A stretch of 64,000 bases of DNA from Symbiodinium natans (lineage: Eukaryota; Sar; Dinophyceae; Suessiales; Symbiodiniaceae): the NCBI GenBank assembly GCA_905221605.1, contig CAJNDS010001125.1, positions 381,606 to 445,605 of the forward strand, in the 5' to 3' direction. Below, piece by piece: positions 1-11,312 of the stretch. Position 1 is the first letter of the stretch, and each line of letters begins with the position of its first letter. Position numbers and translations under genes: made by a program. Below the pieces are notes generated by a model, which did no database searches, was not told the origin of the DNA, and worked only from the letters and a program-made list of their open reading frames with translations.

Positions 1-177
1 AACCCCCATTTAACCCCCCCTTGTACTGGTGTGGGTTTGGGCTCCGGGTTCTTCGCTGCTCGCACCCGTGTGACGGCCCAAGGTATGAAGCTTCAGGGCT
101 CGCCCAACGCGACACAGGCCGTCGAAGGCGCCAGCGCCTGGGCGTTTTTATGATGCAAAGGCTCCATGCAGGCGCCC

Positions 178-249
178 TCAACCCTAAACCCTAAACCCTA
201 AACCCTGAACCCTAAACCCTAAACCCTAAACCCTAAACCCTAAACCCTT
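178..249. repeat. Interstitial telomere-like array (CCCTAAA)n
   Basis: About nine head-to-tail copies of the heptamer CCCTAAA with one CCCTGAA variant, ending in a short A run. TTTAGGG is the Arabidopsis-type telomere repeat, also reported for dinoflagellates. Unique sequence on both sides shows that it is not a chromosome end. Confidence 0.95.
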
Positions 250-1721
250 AAAAAAAAACCGTGGATGTCTTCTTCATCCTGAGCCCTTAATGGTTTACCC
301 ATGGTCGTATACAGTGCTGTTGCTGCGCAAATGCTTGGCGCCTCAGAAAAGAAATGGTCCCAAACAGTAGAATTCCTCATTGCCAGGACCGCTCTTCTAA
401 ATCCCACAGAAGGCCCCGAAGAAGGAGCCCACCTATTGGAAGCCCTCCCGCGAGGTCAGATGGTTGAAGCATCGGGAGCTCAAGAGAAGGCACAGGATCC
501 CGAGCGACATCGGCAAGTTGAGACCTGAAGGACCAGCAGCAGGTCGGCCAGCTCCCCGCCCCACCACCTGCCTCGCCTCTGTCCAGGAAAGAAAGCCGCA
601 GCCCCTTCTTCCTCGTTAAGGCGAGGAGGATATTTAAAGACAAGAGCCTCAGCAAAACGCTGCAGCAGATGCTTCCTGGCCTGGAAGGGACGGAGAACAA
701 GGGGGGGAGGGGTTTGCTTCAAAGCCTTCCGAGGGCATTTTGGCGCTTTCGTGCTTTACGGCAAGTGTGGTGAAGCGTATTGGCGTATTGTTTTACTCCG
801 GTGACTACCCCGACTACAGAGACCCCAACCCCTTCATTCCGATACTCCGATCCCGGAAGCACGAGGCTGCTGCTGAAGAGAGCTCCTTGCAACTCTGGAA
901 GGCTCACTCCGAACAGGGGGATAAGGCGGGTTGTCTAGGTGTTGTTGTTGAAGAGGGCTGAGAGGATGTTGTGCAGGGCATTGCTCTGATGCGCATATGC
1001 TGCAGCAAGTGAAAGTTTGTTAAAGTGTCCTTGTTGTGGAGAATAGAGGACTTGCTCCATCCACAGTGGGTGTTAGGTTGCCTGGGGCTGACTTCAACAG
1101 GAGAAGGAAGCTATATGATATATGATCTTCGAATCCAAAACGATTTCGGCTTTGAAGGTCTGCCGGTGAACTCAAGATGCTCAATGCCTTCGTACAGAAA
1201 GAAAAAGAGGGTAAATTCCGACACCTAAGAAGTAAAAGAAGGCTTTTGCGCGTTTTCGGAGCGCTTGGTGGAGCACAGCCCCTCCAACATCCATACAAGA
1301 CCTTGAGGCTGAGCCCTGCCGGGACGTGGTCCTTGCGAAGCATGGCCCCGAAGCTGCGTCTGTGACGTCTTGAGCTTTCCGGACTGGCAAAGCCAGCCAA
1401 CAACTTTTGTTTTTTTTGCGCAAGTGTTTAAGTACCCGACCATCCACGTTACCCTGGCCCGTCTGACAAGGACCTTGAACCTTATGCAGCGCGTGATCAC
1501 ACATCGCGCTGTAGTTTTCCAAGGCTTCTTGCTTTGCCAAGGGGCGGAATCTGGTCGTTCCTCACTTTCAGCCAGAGCTCGCCTGCGATCTGGGAAAGGG
1601 AAAGGTGGTTTTGGCCGTGTTGTCGAGGTTGATTCGAGGAGTTGTTGCCAACGTCAGTCTTCCCAGTCCTGCTCCTCCTGCCGCCTCTGCTGCCACGACT
1701 TGTAGGGATACATAGTAGCAG

Positions 1722-1800
1722 CATGACGACGACGACTTCTACAACTTCTACAACTACAACTACACCTGCGACAACTACGACAACTACGACAACTACTGCT
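1722..1800. repeat. Trinucleotide-type repeat (ACGACT/ACAACT)n
   Basis: A degenerate run of ACG, ACT and ACA triplets (gacgacgacg, then acttctacaa units). It translates into threonine or valine runs in shadow frames, which are not evidence of a gene. Confidence 0.9.
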
Positions 1801-4269
1801 GCATTTCTTGGAATGTTAATATGATATTGGTTCAATGCGAACAACTTTATGACTCTATAGCAAATGGGAGACGCAAAAGACTCATACTCAGAAATCTGGA
1901 TGGGTCCCGCTGAAGTTGCGGCTCTCTGTAACATATGCATCAGCATGTATGTAGGCCACAAGCGTGGAAGATGTAACACATGCATCTCCTGTCTTTTCCC
2001 AAGGTTTCGAGACTGTTATGCGAAAGTGATGTGCGACATTGCAATGGCAGGTTCACCATTGCTGCAGTAGTCTTTGCAAGGCGGCAAGAGTATCAGGGGC
2101 ATATTCCAGCTGCTACACTGAAGACACTGAAGATGTGTAAGCGAAAGTCTCTCTCTCTCTCTCTCACTCTCTCGTCATGGATCCAACTCCAGAATGGCAT
2201 CTGGCGCTGTCTGCGGAAGATCTGGATCAGTGGGCTGTGGGGCAACATCGGAAGGCCTGTTCAATGCACGCAGTCATGTCCAGGAATCCTTCATCCAAGC
2301 TGTGTTGGCAAAGACTGAAGGTCGTAAAACTTGGTTCGCCGGCGCGGCACATCCTCCTCATTTCCCACAAACCGAAGAAAGCTGTGTGGCTGGAGTCTGA
2401 TTATACAGGAAGCACCATTGAATTTTCATATTCGCATCGTGGTGTCACAGTGCAGCTACCGCAGCAGCAGCTGCACAGTGTTGTCAACGCCTGTCTACTG
2501 TTATTGACTTGCTCGTTTGGTGTTGGGAATGTTTCATGAGAAGTACGATCAGTTCGATCTGCTTTGTACAAAACTGTGACCAGCTGTATATTGAGGTTAT
2601 TTACATGTGCACACAGTGTGATCCAAAAACGATCCAAATTAGGTGTGTTGAGTAAAGCGGCCATGTGGATTGTTAGAAGCTCAATGTGGCTCTCCTTTTG
2701 GACATGGTGTTTCATTTGCAAGTATTGCCAGTATTTCTGTCGCAAGTATGCCCATCCAAGTAAGGTATGCACTGGATGCACGCTGCGGACACAGAGGGGG
2801 TCCACTAGAGTCAGGCAGGAGCGGCGCATCTCATTTTCTCGTTCTTCTTGCCGTGCAGCGTTCAGAACTTCCCACGGCAAGATCTTGGCGACAGTGCAGG
2901 CGACTTGGAAGAACTACCTGAGCTTGGCTTGTGTGTGAGATGTCCGTGGCATGGACGTCAATATCAAGTGGAAAGCGGGGATGAGGCCTGTGGAATGATG
3001 GAAACAGCTCTTCTTTGAGCAGATGCATGCGTAGGCATGTTGGTCGGGGTTGACAGGGTTCTGTCATTCAGCAAGGTCCAAAAGGTGCTCAAAACACGCA
3101 CGGCAAGCAGGTGGTGGCAGGTGCGCTACGCCCTTCGCAGCGCACGTTTGCCACTGAGTTTTGGCTGCCATGGGAAGCGACGGCTCTAAACACAATCTCG
3201 TAAGGTGGAATCCCACACAGTGAATTTGGCACGAGCATCCACATGGAGACCTGCCAATCTCACAACCTGCCATGTGGTGTTTTGATTTCATTGCAAGGAG
3301 TTGCGCCATGGCGCGCTCTACGTGCGGATAGACCTGACAGGCGGTCCACTTCCTTCGGCTCCTGTGTTGCAAGGGGGTGTATCGCAATGGTTTCGAGCTT
3401 CGGAGCCTTTCGGTTTTTGTGTTTGTGACCCGGTCAGGATGGTTTTGCTGCAGCGGATGTCCATCTACCGGTACATGCAGCGTCCTCCCTCAGCGTTTGG
3501 CTCGGCCCTGATCATCAGGAGTGGTGGAAATGGGATTGCTTGGGAGGTTATGAGGTGCCCCCACAGTGCTTGCAAGGTTTTCGTTTCGTTGTTCTGGCTG
3601 TATGTGTGGCATGATGTGCAGGACGTGGGTGAGGTGGCTGCTGCACCATCCGCGACTACTGGCCAGGGCTCGGACTACGTCTCCGATGAGTTCTTGTTCT
3701 GAGGTCAGAAGCACTGCGCCGGGTAACGTCGGTTACTTGGACTGAAAGGTCCCCTCCGACACAGAAGCTCGGTTGCTGAAGCACGTCGACAAGCCCGACT
3801 CCCGCAGTTGTGCCACTGCTGTCTGCAAAGTTCAAAGAAGTGCGTGGCCTCGAGTAGCCTGTCCCAGCGTGGTGATGTAGCTGATATGGATGGAGACCGG
3901 AATAGATGCGTGTTGCTCGCTGTTGTTCCGGGGAAGACACCAACGTATTGCCCCAGCAGGCGCATTTGCCTTGATGGAAGCGTCTGGCGGGACTGGAGTA
4001 AAACAGAGCTGCATGGACCTGCAATTTGGAGCAATGCTCGTGGGCGCTCATGTGCTTCCAAGAAGGTTTGCTCGCATGATTGGAGTTGTGATGCAGCGAC
4101 GTTGGACTTCTGCAGCGTTTTGTGCTCCTTAGCCGGCGGCTCCATACAAGAGCCTCTCTGCCACAGCAGCTTCTCTGCACTTGTTGTTCCGGTGGCATGC
4201 CAGAGGCGGAAATGCCACATGCACAATCAACCAGGGACGTTTCAAGCCTTAAGGAAACAAGACTTCAAG

Positions 4270-5525
4270 ATGAAGAAGGGACGCGCAGCCAAGCAGTGCA
4301 AGATGAGGAGATTCGTGCAGGGTGTGGGGGTTGCAAAGCCAGGTGTTGCAGTGTAGCCCGACTTGTCCCACTGCAGCAAAGCAGGATGGCGCAGGGTTGC
4401 AGTGTGGCCACCCTCCTGAACTGTGCGGACAACAGCGGCGCCAAGAACCTCTACATCATTGCGGCCTTGTCCTCAGCCTGTCCTCAGAACGGTTCTTGTT
4501 TGCAAGTCGCATCGTGCCGAAGTTGGTTGGAGAGCATCATCTTTCACCCAGCTTGGATAGCAATGAGGAGTAGAAGTGGCTGTGGCCAGTGTGCCATCCC
4601 TTCTGTTGGACACCCAACGTGCAGAGCCTACAGCAGCCACTTAGACCAAGGTCTTTGGAATTGGTGGCCGCTTGAACAAGTTGCCGAACTGCTCCCCCGG
4701 TGATCTGGTGCCCGGCAGCTGAAATTGGGTAGTTGGGGATGGTAGGGTAGTTGGGGATAGTAGGATGAGGATAGGGTAGTTGGGGATGGTAGGATGAGGA
4801 GGCAGAAAGGTATGTACCTGTATTTACCCACGAGTCGCACTGGGATGGTTGTGATGCGTGGAGGTGCTGTGCAGTGTGAAGAAGGGCAAGCCAGAGCTCC
4901 GCAAGAAGGTGCTCAAGGGGGCCAGGAGCTCGGCACGTGTGCAGCAACAGCCTGCATTGCACTTTAGCTTGTAGTTTGTTGAAGCCAGCGTGGCTGACTT
5001 GTGGGGAGTGTCGTGAGGTTGTCATCCGCCAGAAGAAAGCCTGGAGACGCCGCGAAGGCGTCTACGTCTACTTCGAGGACTGGCGCACATTGGCCGGTCG
5101 CGCATGCCAACTTGCCGAAGAACGGGTCTTGCAACGTTGCTGGCTTTCTCTGGCATGAAGTTCTGTTGCGTGACTGTGGAGGACAACGCGGGCGTCATCG
5201 TGAACGACAAGGGCGAGATGAAGGGCTCTGCCATCCAGGTTCCAAGTGCACCAAGCTGCATCTGCAGCCTGCCAGGGTGCCGGGTTCAAGGGTTGAGCGG
5301 TGTACGTTTTGGATAGCTGGGGCTGACTGAGAGACTCCTGCGTTATGTCAGGGATAGATTTTTGCGTGCAGCCTCGGTGCTGCTAGGATTTCCCAGGTAG
5401 TAGTCAATGGACGTCAGTGCTTGCAATGTCGGCGCCGAACTGATTGGCCTTTCGGATGCCAGGGCCCCGTGGCCAAGGAGTGCGCAGAGCTTTGGCCCAA
5501 GATCGCCTCGTGCGTGGGAAGCTCA
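4270..5525 (+). CDS. RPL23: Cytosolic ribosomal protein uL14 (RPL23), tandem copy 1
   Basis: uL14 is a core protein of the large ribosomal subunit and helps form the inter-subunit bridge region. Exons read by eye: 4270-4307, 4385-4463, 4651-4707, 4864-4908, 5018-5077, 5182-5238 and 5463-5525. They encode, in order, MKKGRAAKQCKMRMAQG, NCADNSGAKNLYIIA, GRLNKLPNCSPGDL, VKKGKPELRKK, VVIRQKKAWRRREGVYVYFE, DNAGVIVNDKGEMKGSAIQ and GPVAKECAELWPKIAS. These align collinearly with the roughly 140-residue eukaryotic family. Donors are GA, GC, GT, GT, GA and GT; all acceptors are AG. The exon 4/5 join lacks four residues (VHPA in animals) that the family normally has. The last one to three residues and stop were not located: exon 7 stays open to 5672, but that tail is not family-like, so a small eighth exon is inferred. 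Confidence 0.93.
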
Positions 5526-6797
5526 GGCGGAGCTGGTGGTGGCAAAGCCTGGATCCGCAAGTGTACCCTTCAATGCCAAGTGCAAGCGACAGCAGCATGT
5601 GCGGCAGAGACGGTTATCGCAGGAGTTGCACACCATAATGTGTCATTGATGTGGTGTCCTGGTAGAGCCTAGTAGTATCAGTTGTTGAAGCAGTCAACGC
5701 CTAATTTTCGAATACTTGCAGCACGTCGATCATGAAGCCTTCTGATTGGCTTGAATGTCCCAGGCGCCCGCCATCTGCTGATCAGCCGGCCAAAGGAGCA
5801 CAAACACAGGGCAAGAAGAGCGCATTCAGATTTGTCACCCTGATGTTTCGCATGTTGCCTTGGCAGCAGTTCGCAGTTCGCATGTCTGCAGCTTTGGCTC
5901 GGTGTCTAGTTGCGCCAGTCAAGTCAAGCTTTTGATAGAATTCGCCACAGCCTTAGCTTGAGCAGAAAGTCGGAGAAGCCTGTCTGGGGAGTATCATCAA
6001 CATCCTCTCATGGCCTGAGGCCGGCTTCAGGTGCTGCACATCTCAGCGCCCTGGCTCATGGGACCTATTTGTGTCTTGCTTACGACGATGAAGCACGGCA
6101 GGCAGTCCTGTGCATGACCTGCAGCCCCACGGCGTTTGCATCGTTTTGCATCATGTGTGGGATGCGGGTGAGGTGAAGGCTCGGACTTCGTCTCCGATGA
6201 GTTCTTGTTCTGAAGTCAACAGCACTGCGCCGGGTACGCCAGATGTCGGCTGACCCTCAGTTTGTATATTATGATGCCAGACAGGAGCTCGGTTGCTGAA
6301 GCACGTAGACAAGCGCGACTCCTGCGGTTGCCACTGTTGCGCGCAAAGTTCAATGAAGTCCGTCGCATCGAGTAGCATGTCGCAGCACGGCGATGGGGAT
6401 GGAGGCCGGCATAGATGCGTGTTGCTCGCTGTTGTTCCGGGCAAGACCCGAACGTATTGCCCCAGCTTTTGCCTTGATAGAAGCGTCTGGCGGGACTGGA
6501 GTAAAACAGAGCTGCATGGACCTGCAATTTGCAGTAGTGCTCGTGGGCGCTCATGTGCTTCCAAGAACGTTAGCTCGCATGATTGGAGTTGTGATGCAGC
6601 GATGTTGGACTTCTGCAGCGTTTTGTGCTCCTTAGCCGGCGGCTCCGTACAAGACCCTCTCTGCCACCGCAGCTTCTCCGCACTGGCTTATCATGGCTCC
6701 AGTAGTCCAACGTTGAAGCTAACTTCGTGGCGTGGAGGCGCTTCTGCCAGAGAATCAACCAGAGACGTTTCAAGCCTTAAGGAAACAAGACATCAAG

Positions 6798-8062
6798 ATG
6801 AAGAAGGGACGAGCCGCCAAGCAGTGCAAGATGAGGAGATTCGTGCAGGGCAAAGCCAGGTGTTGCAGTGTAGCCCGACCTGTCCGTCCCACCGCAGCAA
6901 AGCAGGATGGCGCAGGGTTGCAGTGTGGCCACCCTGCTGAACTGTGCGGACAACAGCGGCGCCAAGAACCTCTACATCATTGCGGCCTTGTCCTCAGCCT
7001 GTCCTCAGAACGGTTCTTGTTTGCAAGTCGCATCGTGCCGAAGTTGGTTGGAGAGCATCATCTTTCACCCAGCTTGGATAGCAATGAGGAGTAGAAGTGG
7101 CTGTGGCCAGTGTGCCATCCCTTCTGTTGGACACCCAACGTGCAGAGCCTACAGCAGCCACTTAGACCAAGGTCTTTGGAATTGGTGGCCGCTTGAACAA
7201 GTTGCCGAACTGCTCCCCCGGTGATCTGGTGCCCGGCAGCTGAAATTGGGTAGTTGGGGATGGTAGGGTAGTTGGGGATAGTAGGATGAGGATAGGGTAG
7301 TTGGGGATGGTAGGATGAGGAGGCAGAAAGGTATGTACCTGTATTTACCCACGAGTCGCACTGGGATGGTTGTGATGCGTGGAGGTGCTGTGCAGTGTGA
7401 AGAAGGGCAAGCCAGAGCTCCGCAAGAAGGTGCTCAAGGGGGCCAGGAGCTCGGCACGTGTGCAGCAACAGCCTGCATTGCACTTTAGCTTGTAGTTTGT
7501 TGAAGCCAGCGTGGCTGACTTGTGGGGAGTGTCGTGAGGTTGTCATCCGCCAGAAGAAAGCCTGGAGACGCCGCGAAGGCGTCTACGTCTACTTCGAGGA
7601 CTGGCGCACATTGGCCGGTCGCGCATGCCAACTTGCCGAAGAACGGGTCTTGCAACGTTGCTGGCTTTCTCTGGCATGAAGTTCTGTTGGTGACTGTGGA
7701 GGACAACGCGGGCGTCATCGTGAACGACAAGGGCGAGATGAAGGGCTCTGCCATCCAGGTTCCAAGTGCACCAAGCTGCATCTGCAGCCTGCCAGGGTGC
7801 CGGGTCCCAGGGTTGAGCGATGTACGTTTTGGATAGCTTGGGCTTACTGAGAGACTCATTGGTTCTGTCAGCGATTGCAGGAAGAGTCTTGCAGAGTTTT
7901 GCGTGCAGCCTCGGTGCTGCTAGGATTTCCCAGGTAGTAGTCAATGGACGTCAGTGCTTGCATTGTCGGCGCCGAACTGATTGGCCTTTCCGATGCCAGG
8001 GCCCCGTGGCCAAGGAGTGCGCAGAGCTTTGGCCCAAGATCGCCTCGTGCGTGGGAAGCTCA
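6798..8062 (+). CDS. RPL23: Cytosolic ribosomal protein uL14 (RPL23), tandem copy 2
   Basis: Second copy with the same seven-exon structure: 6798-6835, 6906-6984, 7172-7228, 7385-7429, 7539-7598, 7702-7758 and 8000-8062. The coding sequence is almost the same as copy 1. Intron 1 is shorter here (a gtgtgggg segment is missing and the text after gtgcag differs), and one base is missing in intron 5 (ttggtgac versus ttgcgtgac), which fits relaxed constraint on introns. The GA donor (gag|gatt at 6836, gag|gac at 7599) and GC donor (6985) are retained. The C-terminal tail after 8062 differs from copy 1, supporting the view that it is intron and not coding. Confidence 0.92.
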
Positions 8063-9165
8063 GTCGCAGCTGACGGTGGCGAAGCCTGGACCCACGCAAG
8101 CGGCAGCAGCATGTGCAGCAGAGACGGTAATCGCAAGAGTTGCACACCATAGTGAGCCATTGTTGTGGTGTCCTGGTAGAGCCTGGTAGTATCAGTTGTG
8201 GAAGCAGCCAACGAATGAGGACGAACATTTGCAGCTCGTTGATCATGAAGCCTTACGATCTTCTGATTGGCTTGAATGTCCCAGGCGCCCGCCATCTGCT
8301 GATCAGCCGGCCAAAGGAGCACAATGCGTCTACGGGAAAAGCACAACGAGAGCATGTTCCCAGCAGATTGGTTACATCATGACGTTTGGTGTGTTACCTC
8401 GGAATTTACACGCCCGCAGCTTTGGCTTAGTGTCCAGTGGCCTCCTGACCTCCTTAGTGTCCAGTGGCTTGGTCCAGTCAAGTCACCTTGATAGTTTTTG
8501 TCAGCTTTCTCGCGATATGTTGCCTGATTCTGAGTCTGGTGACTTTCAGAGGCCTTTCATTGCAGCTTTCATCTCACTCGTGTGAGGCCATCTTTGTTTA
8601 TCTTTCTGCTCGGCGCCCTGGCCTACCCTGGTGCTGAAGCCAAGTGTGTCGGAAGTTGGATGTTGACTGGCTGTAGTCGATGGGCGTCAGGGTGCAGGGG
8701 GCTCAGTTCTTGAAGCATGTAGACAAGCTAGCGGCATAGCTGCTGCACGAATTGTTGCAGCTGTGGTTGCCCACGGTTGCTGGCAAAATTCCAGGAAGGC
8801 TGTCGTGCCAAGTTGTGACTGCACCAATATGCGCTTTGGCCTTGATGGAAGCGTCTGGCGGGACTGGAGTAAAACAGAGCTGCATGGACCTGCAATTTGC
8901 AGTAGTGCTCGTGGGCGCTCATGTGCTTCCAAGAACGTTAGCTCGCATGATTGGAGTTGTGATGCAGCGATGTTGGACTTCTGCAGCGTTTTGTGCTCCT
9001 TAGCCGGCGGCTCCGTACAAGACCCTCTCTGCCACCGCAGCTTCTCCGCACTGGCTTATCATGGCTCCAGTAGTCCAACGTTGAAGCTAACTTCGTGGCG
9101 TGGAGGGGCTTCTGCAAGAGAATCAACCAGAGACGTTTCAAGCCTTAAGGAAACAAGACTTCAAG

Positions 9166-10438
9166 ATGAAGAAGGGACGCGCAGCCAAGCAGTGCAAGAT
9201 GAGGAGATTCGTGCAGGGTGTGGGGGTTGCAAAGCCAGGTGTTGCAGTGTAGCCCGACTTGTCCCACTGCAGCAAAACAGGATGGCGCAGGGTTGCAGTG
9301 TGGCCACCCTGCTGAACTGTGCGGACAACAGCGGCGCCAAGAACCTCTACATCATCGCGGCCTTGTCCTCAGCCTGTCCTCAGAACGGTTCTTGTTTGCA
9401 AGTCGCATCGTGCCGAAGTTGGTTGGAGAGCATCATCTTTCACCCAGCTTGGATAGCAATGAGGAGTGGAAGTGGTTGTGGTCAGTGTACCATCCCTTCT
9501 GTTGGACACCCAATGTGCAGAGTCTGCAGCAGCCACTTAGACCAAGGTCTTTGGAATTGGTGGCCGCTTGAACAAGTTGCCGAACTGCTCCCCCGGTGAT
9601 CTGGTGCCCGGCAGCTGAAATTGGGTAGTTGGGGATGGTAGGGTAGTTGGGGATAGTAGGATGAGGATAGGGTAGTTGGGGATGGTAGGATGAGGAGGCA
9701 GAAAGGTATGTACCTGTATTTACCCACGAGTCGCACTGGGATGGTTGTGATGCGTGGAGGTGCTGTGCAGTGTGAAGAAGGGCAAGCCAGAGCTCCGCAA
9801 GAAGGTGCTCAAGGGGGCCAGGAGCTCGGCACGTGTGCAGCAACAGCCTGCGTTGCACTTTAGCTTGTAGTTTGTTGAAGCCAGCGTGGCTGACTTGTGG
9901 GGAGTGTCGTGAGGTTGTCATCCGCCAGAAGAAAGCCTGGAGACGCCGCGAAGGCGTCTACGTCTACTTCGAGGACTGGCGCACATTGGCCGGTCGCGCA
10001 TGCCAACTTGCCGAAGAACGGGTCTTGCAACGTTGCTGGCTTTCTCTGGCATGAAGCTCTGTTGCGTGACTGTGGAGGACAACGCGGGCGTCATCGTGAA
10101 CGACAAGGGCGAGATGAAGGGCTCTGCCATCCAGGTTCCAAGTGCACCAAGCTGCATCTGCAGCCTGCCAGGGTGCCGGGTCCCAGGGTTGAGCGATGTA
10201 CGTTTTGGATAGCTTGGGCTTACTGAGAGACTCATTGGTTCTGTTAGCGATTGCAGGAAGAGTCTTGCAGAGTTTTGCGTGCAGCCTCGGTGCTGCTAGG
10301 ATTTCCCAGGTAGTAGTCAATGGACGTCAGTGCTTGCATTGTCGGCGCCGAACTGATTGGCCTTTCCGATGCCAGGGCCCCGTGGCCAAGGAGTGCGCAG
10401 AGCTTTGGCCCAAGATCGCCTCGTGCGTGGGAAGCTCA
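9166..10438 (+). CDS. RPL23: Cytosolic ribosomal protein uL14 (RPL23), tandem copy 3
   Basis: Third copy. Exons: 9166-9203, 9281-9359, 9547-9603, 9760-9804, 9914-9973, 10078-10134 and 10376-10438. The first six exons sit exactly 4896 bases after those of copy 1, so introns 1-5 have the same lengths. The acceptor of intron 1 is aaaacag instead of aaagcag. Transcription start cannot be read; in dinoflagellates mRNAs are capped by trans-splicing, and a pyrimidine/AG site upstream of each first exon would be expected. All three copies look intact apart from the shared four-residue gap between exons 4 and 5 and the unplaced last codons. Confidence 0.92.
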
Positions 10439-10940
10439 GTCGGAGCTGACGGTGGCGAAGCCTGGACCCACGCAAGCGGCAGCAGCATGTGCAGCAGAGA
10501 CGGTAATCGCAAGAGTTGCACACCATATTGGGCCATTGATGTGGTGTCCTGGTAGTATCAGCTGTGGAAGCAGTTAACGAATGATCACGAATACTTGCAG
10601 CTCGTTGGTCATGAAGCTTTGCGATCTTCTGATTGGCTTGAATGTCCCAGGCGCCCGCCATCTGCTGATCAGCCGGCCAAAGGAGCACAATGCGTCTGCG
10701 GTGAAAACACAACGAGAGCACATGTTCCCAACAGTCCCAACAGTTTAGTTAAATCATGATGTTTCGTGTGCTGAGGCAGTTCGCACATCCGCAGCTTTGG
10801 CTCAGAGTCCAGTTGCCTTCTGACCACCTCGACCAGCTAAGTCAGACGATGATGCGTCGCGCCAGAGCCTTTGTTGTGTTGTTGTGTGTCACAGAGGCCA
10901 GAGCCAGATCTTGGTAGCTTTCTTGAACTTTGCCCCTGAG

Positions 10941-11312
10941 GCCGGGTCTGGCTTCTTGGTGCTGGGCGCCCTGGCCTACCTGGCCTGGGGCCCCAGCTTC
11001 ACGGGCCCGGCGCTGAAGACCGACAGGCAAGAGAGCGCTGTGGTCCGCATGGCTGGCTCCTCCAAGTGGGTGAACCCAGTGGATCCTGAGATGTCCCACC
11101 CCAGTGGTCTGTACGTCCTTCCTCTGAAGCCGGCGAAGAAGACCGAGCCTTACGTCTACACCTGGAAGAAGGACGAGAAGACTGGTGAGCTGAAGGATTA
11201 CGTGAAGACGCCTTACAAGGGTTTCGAGAGGGCCTCCCACTTCTACGTGAACCGCAAGCAAAACGGAGCCTGGGACCACTGGGGCCCAAGCGGGGAAGGT
11301 GAGGCTGCATGA
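10941..11312 (+). CDS. Dispersed copy of the 127-residue tandem-array protein, diverged 5' end
   Basis: From GCC at 10941 to the TGA at 11310-11312 this copy is almost identical to the four tandem copies at 30-32.6 kb (AGSGFLVLGALAYLAWGPSF near its N-terminus, WGPSGEGEAA at the C-terminus). It has a Gln-to-Lys change (TWKKDEK). The first four codons of the array copies (MSRR) are replaced by unrelated sequence ending ttgcccctgag|gcc, a pyrimidine-rich stretch ending in AG. Either the start lies on an upstream exon joined at this AG, or the copy lost its start. An in-frame ATG at 10884 would give a 142-residue product. It lies about 19 kb from the main array and directly after the uL14 repeat. 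Confidence 0.7.
   Translation, partial: AGSGFLVLGALAYLAWGPSFTGPALKTDRQESAVVRMAGSSKWVNPVDPEMSHPSGLYVLPLKPAKKTEPYVYTWKKDEKTGELKDYVKTPYKGFERASHFYVNRKQNGAWDHWGPSGEGEAA

Larger units (their letters stand above)
1..3655. other. Left flank, no identified gene
   Basis: Apart from the telomere-like array and trinucleotide repeat listed separately, nothing here could be assigned. Short open frames exist on both strands. A 120-codon + frame at 2177-2539 and a 159-codon - frame at 2401-2880 overlap each other, so at most one is real. The minus frame starts with a charged stretch (MPWEVLNAARQEERENEMRR) that looks protein-like, but no family was recognised. A short CT run lies at 2146-2172. Confidence 0.4.
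3660..10830 (+). repeat. Three tandem 2.4-2.5 kb units, each carrying a uL14 gene
   Basis: The block TGAAATTGGGTAGTTGGGGA recurs at 4719, 7240 and 9615 (approximate starts), giving spacings of about 2521 and 2376 bases. Similarity covers the 5' flank (for example ggctcggact at about 3667 and 6178), all exons and introns, and a 3' block (gattggcttgaatgtcccag) near 5742, 8264 and 10632. Units run at roughly 3660-6170, 6175-8640 and 8690-10830. The 5' flank of unit 3 is the most diverged. Exons and most introns are nearly identical, suggesting recent duplication or gene conversion. Confidence 0.93.

Noticed and set aside
1-249. Chromosome end at the left edge, because of the telomere-type repeats
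   Set aside because: Unique sequence precedes the array and many similar arrays lie inside the window, so these are interstitial.
7058-7546. A 162-codon minus-strand frame conserved in all three uL14 units (also 4537-5025 and 9433-9921)
   Set aside because: It is antisense to uL14 exons 3-4 and the introns; its conservation follows from the DNA-level repeat. The Tyr-Pro-rich middle comes from a GGGGATGGTAGG-type intron microrepeat.
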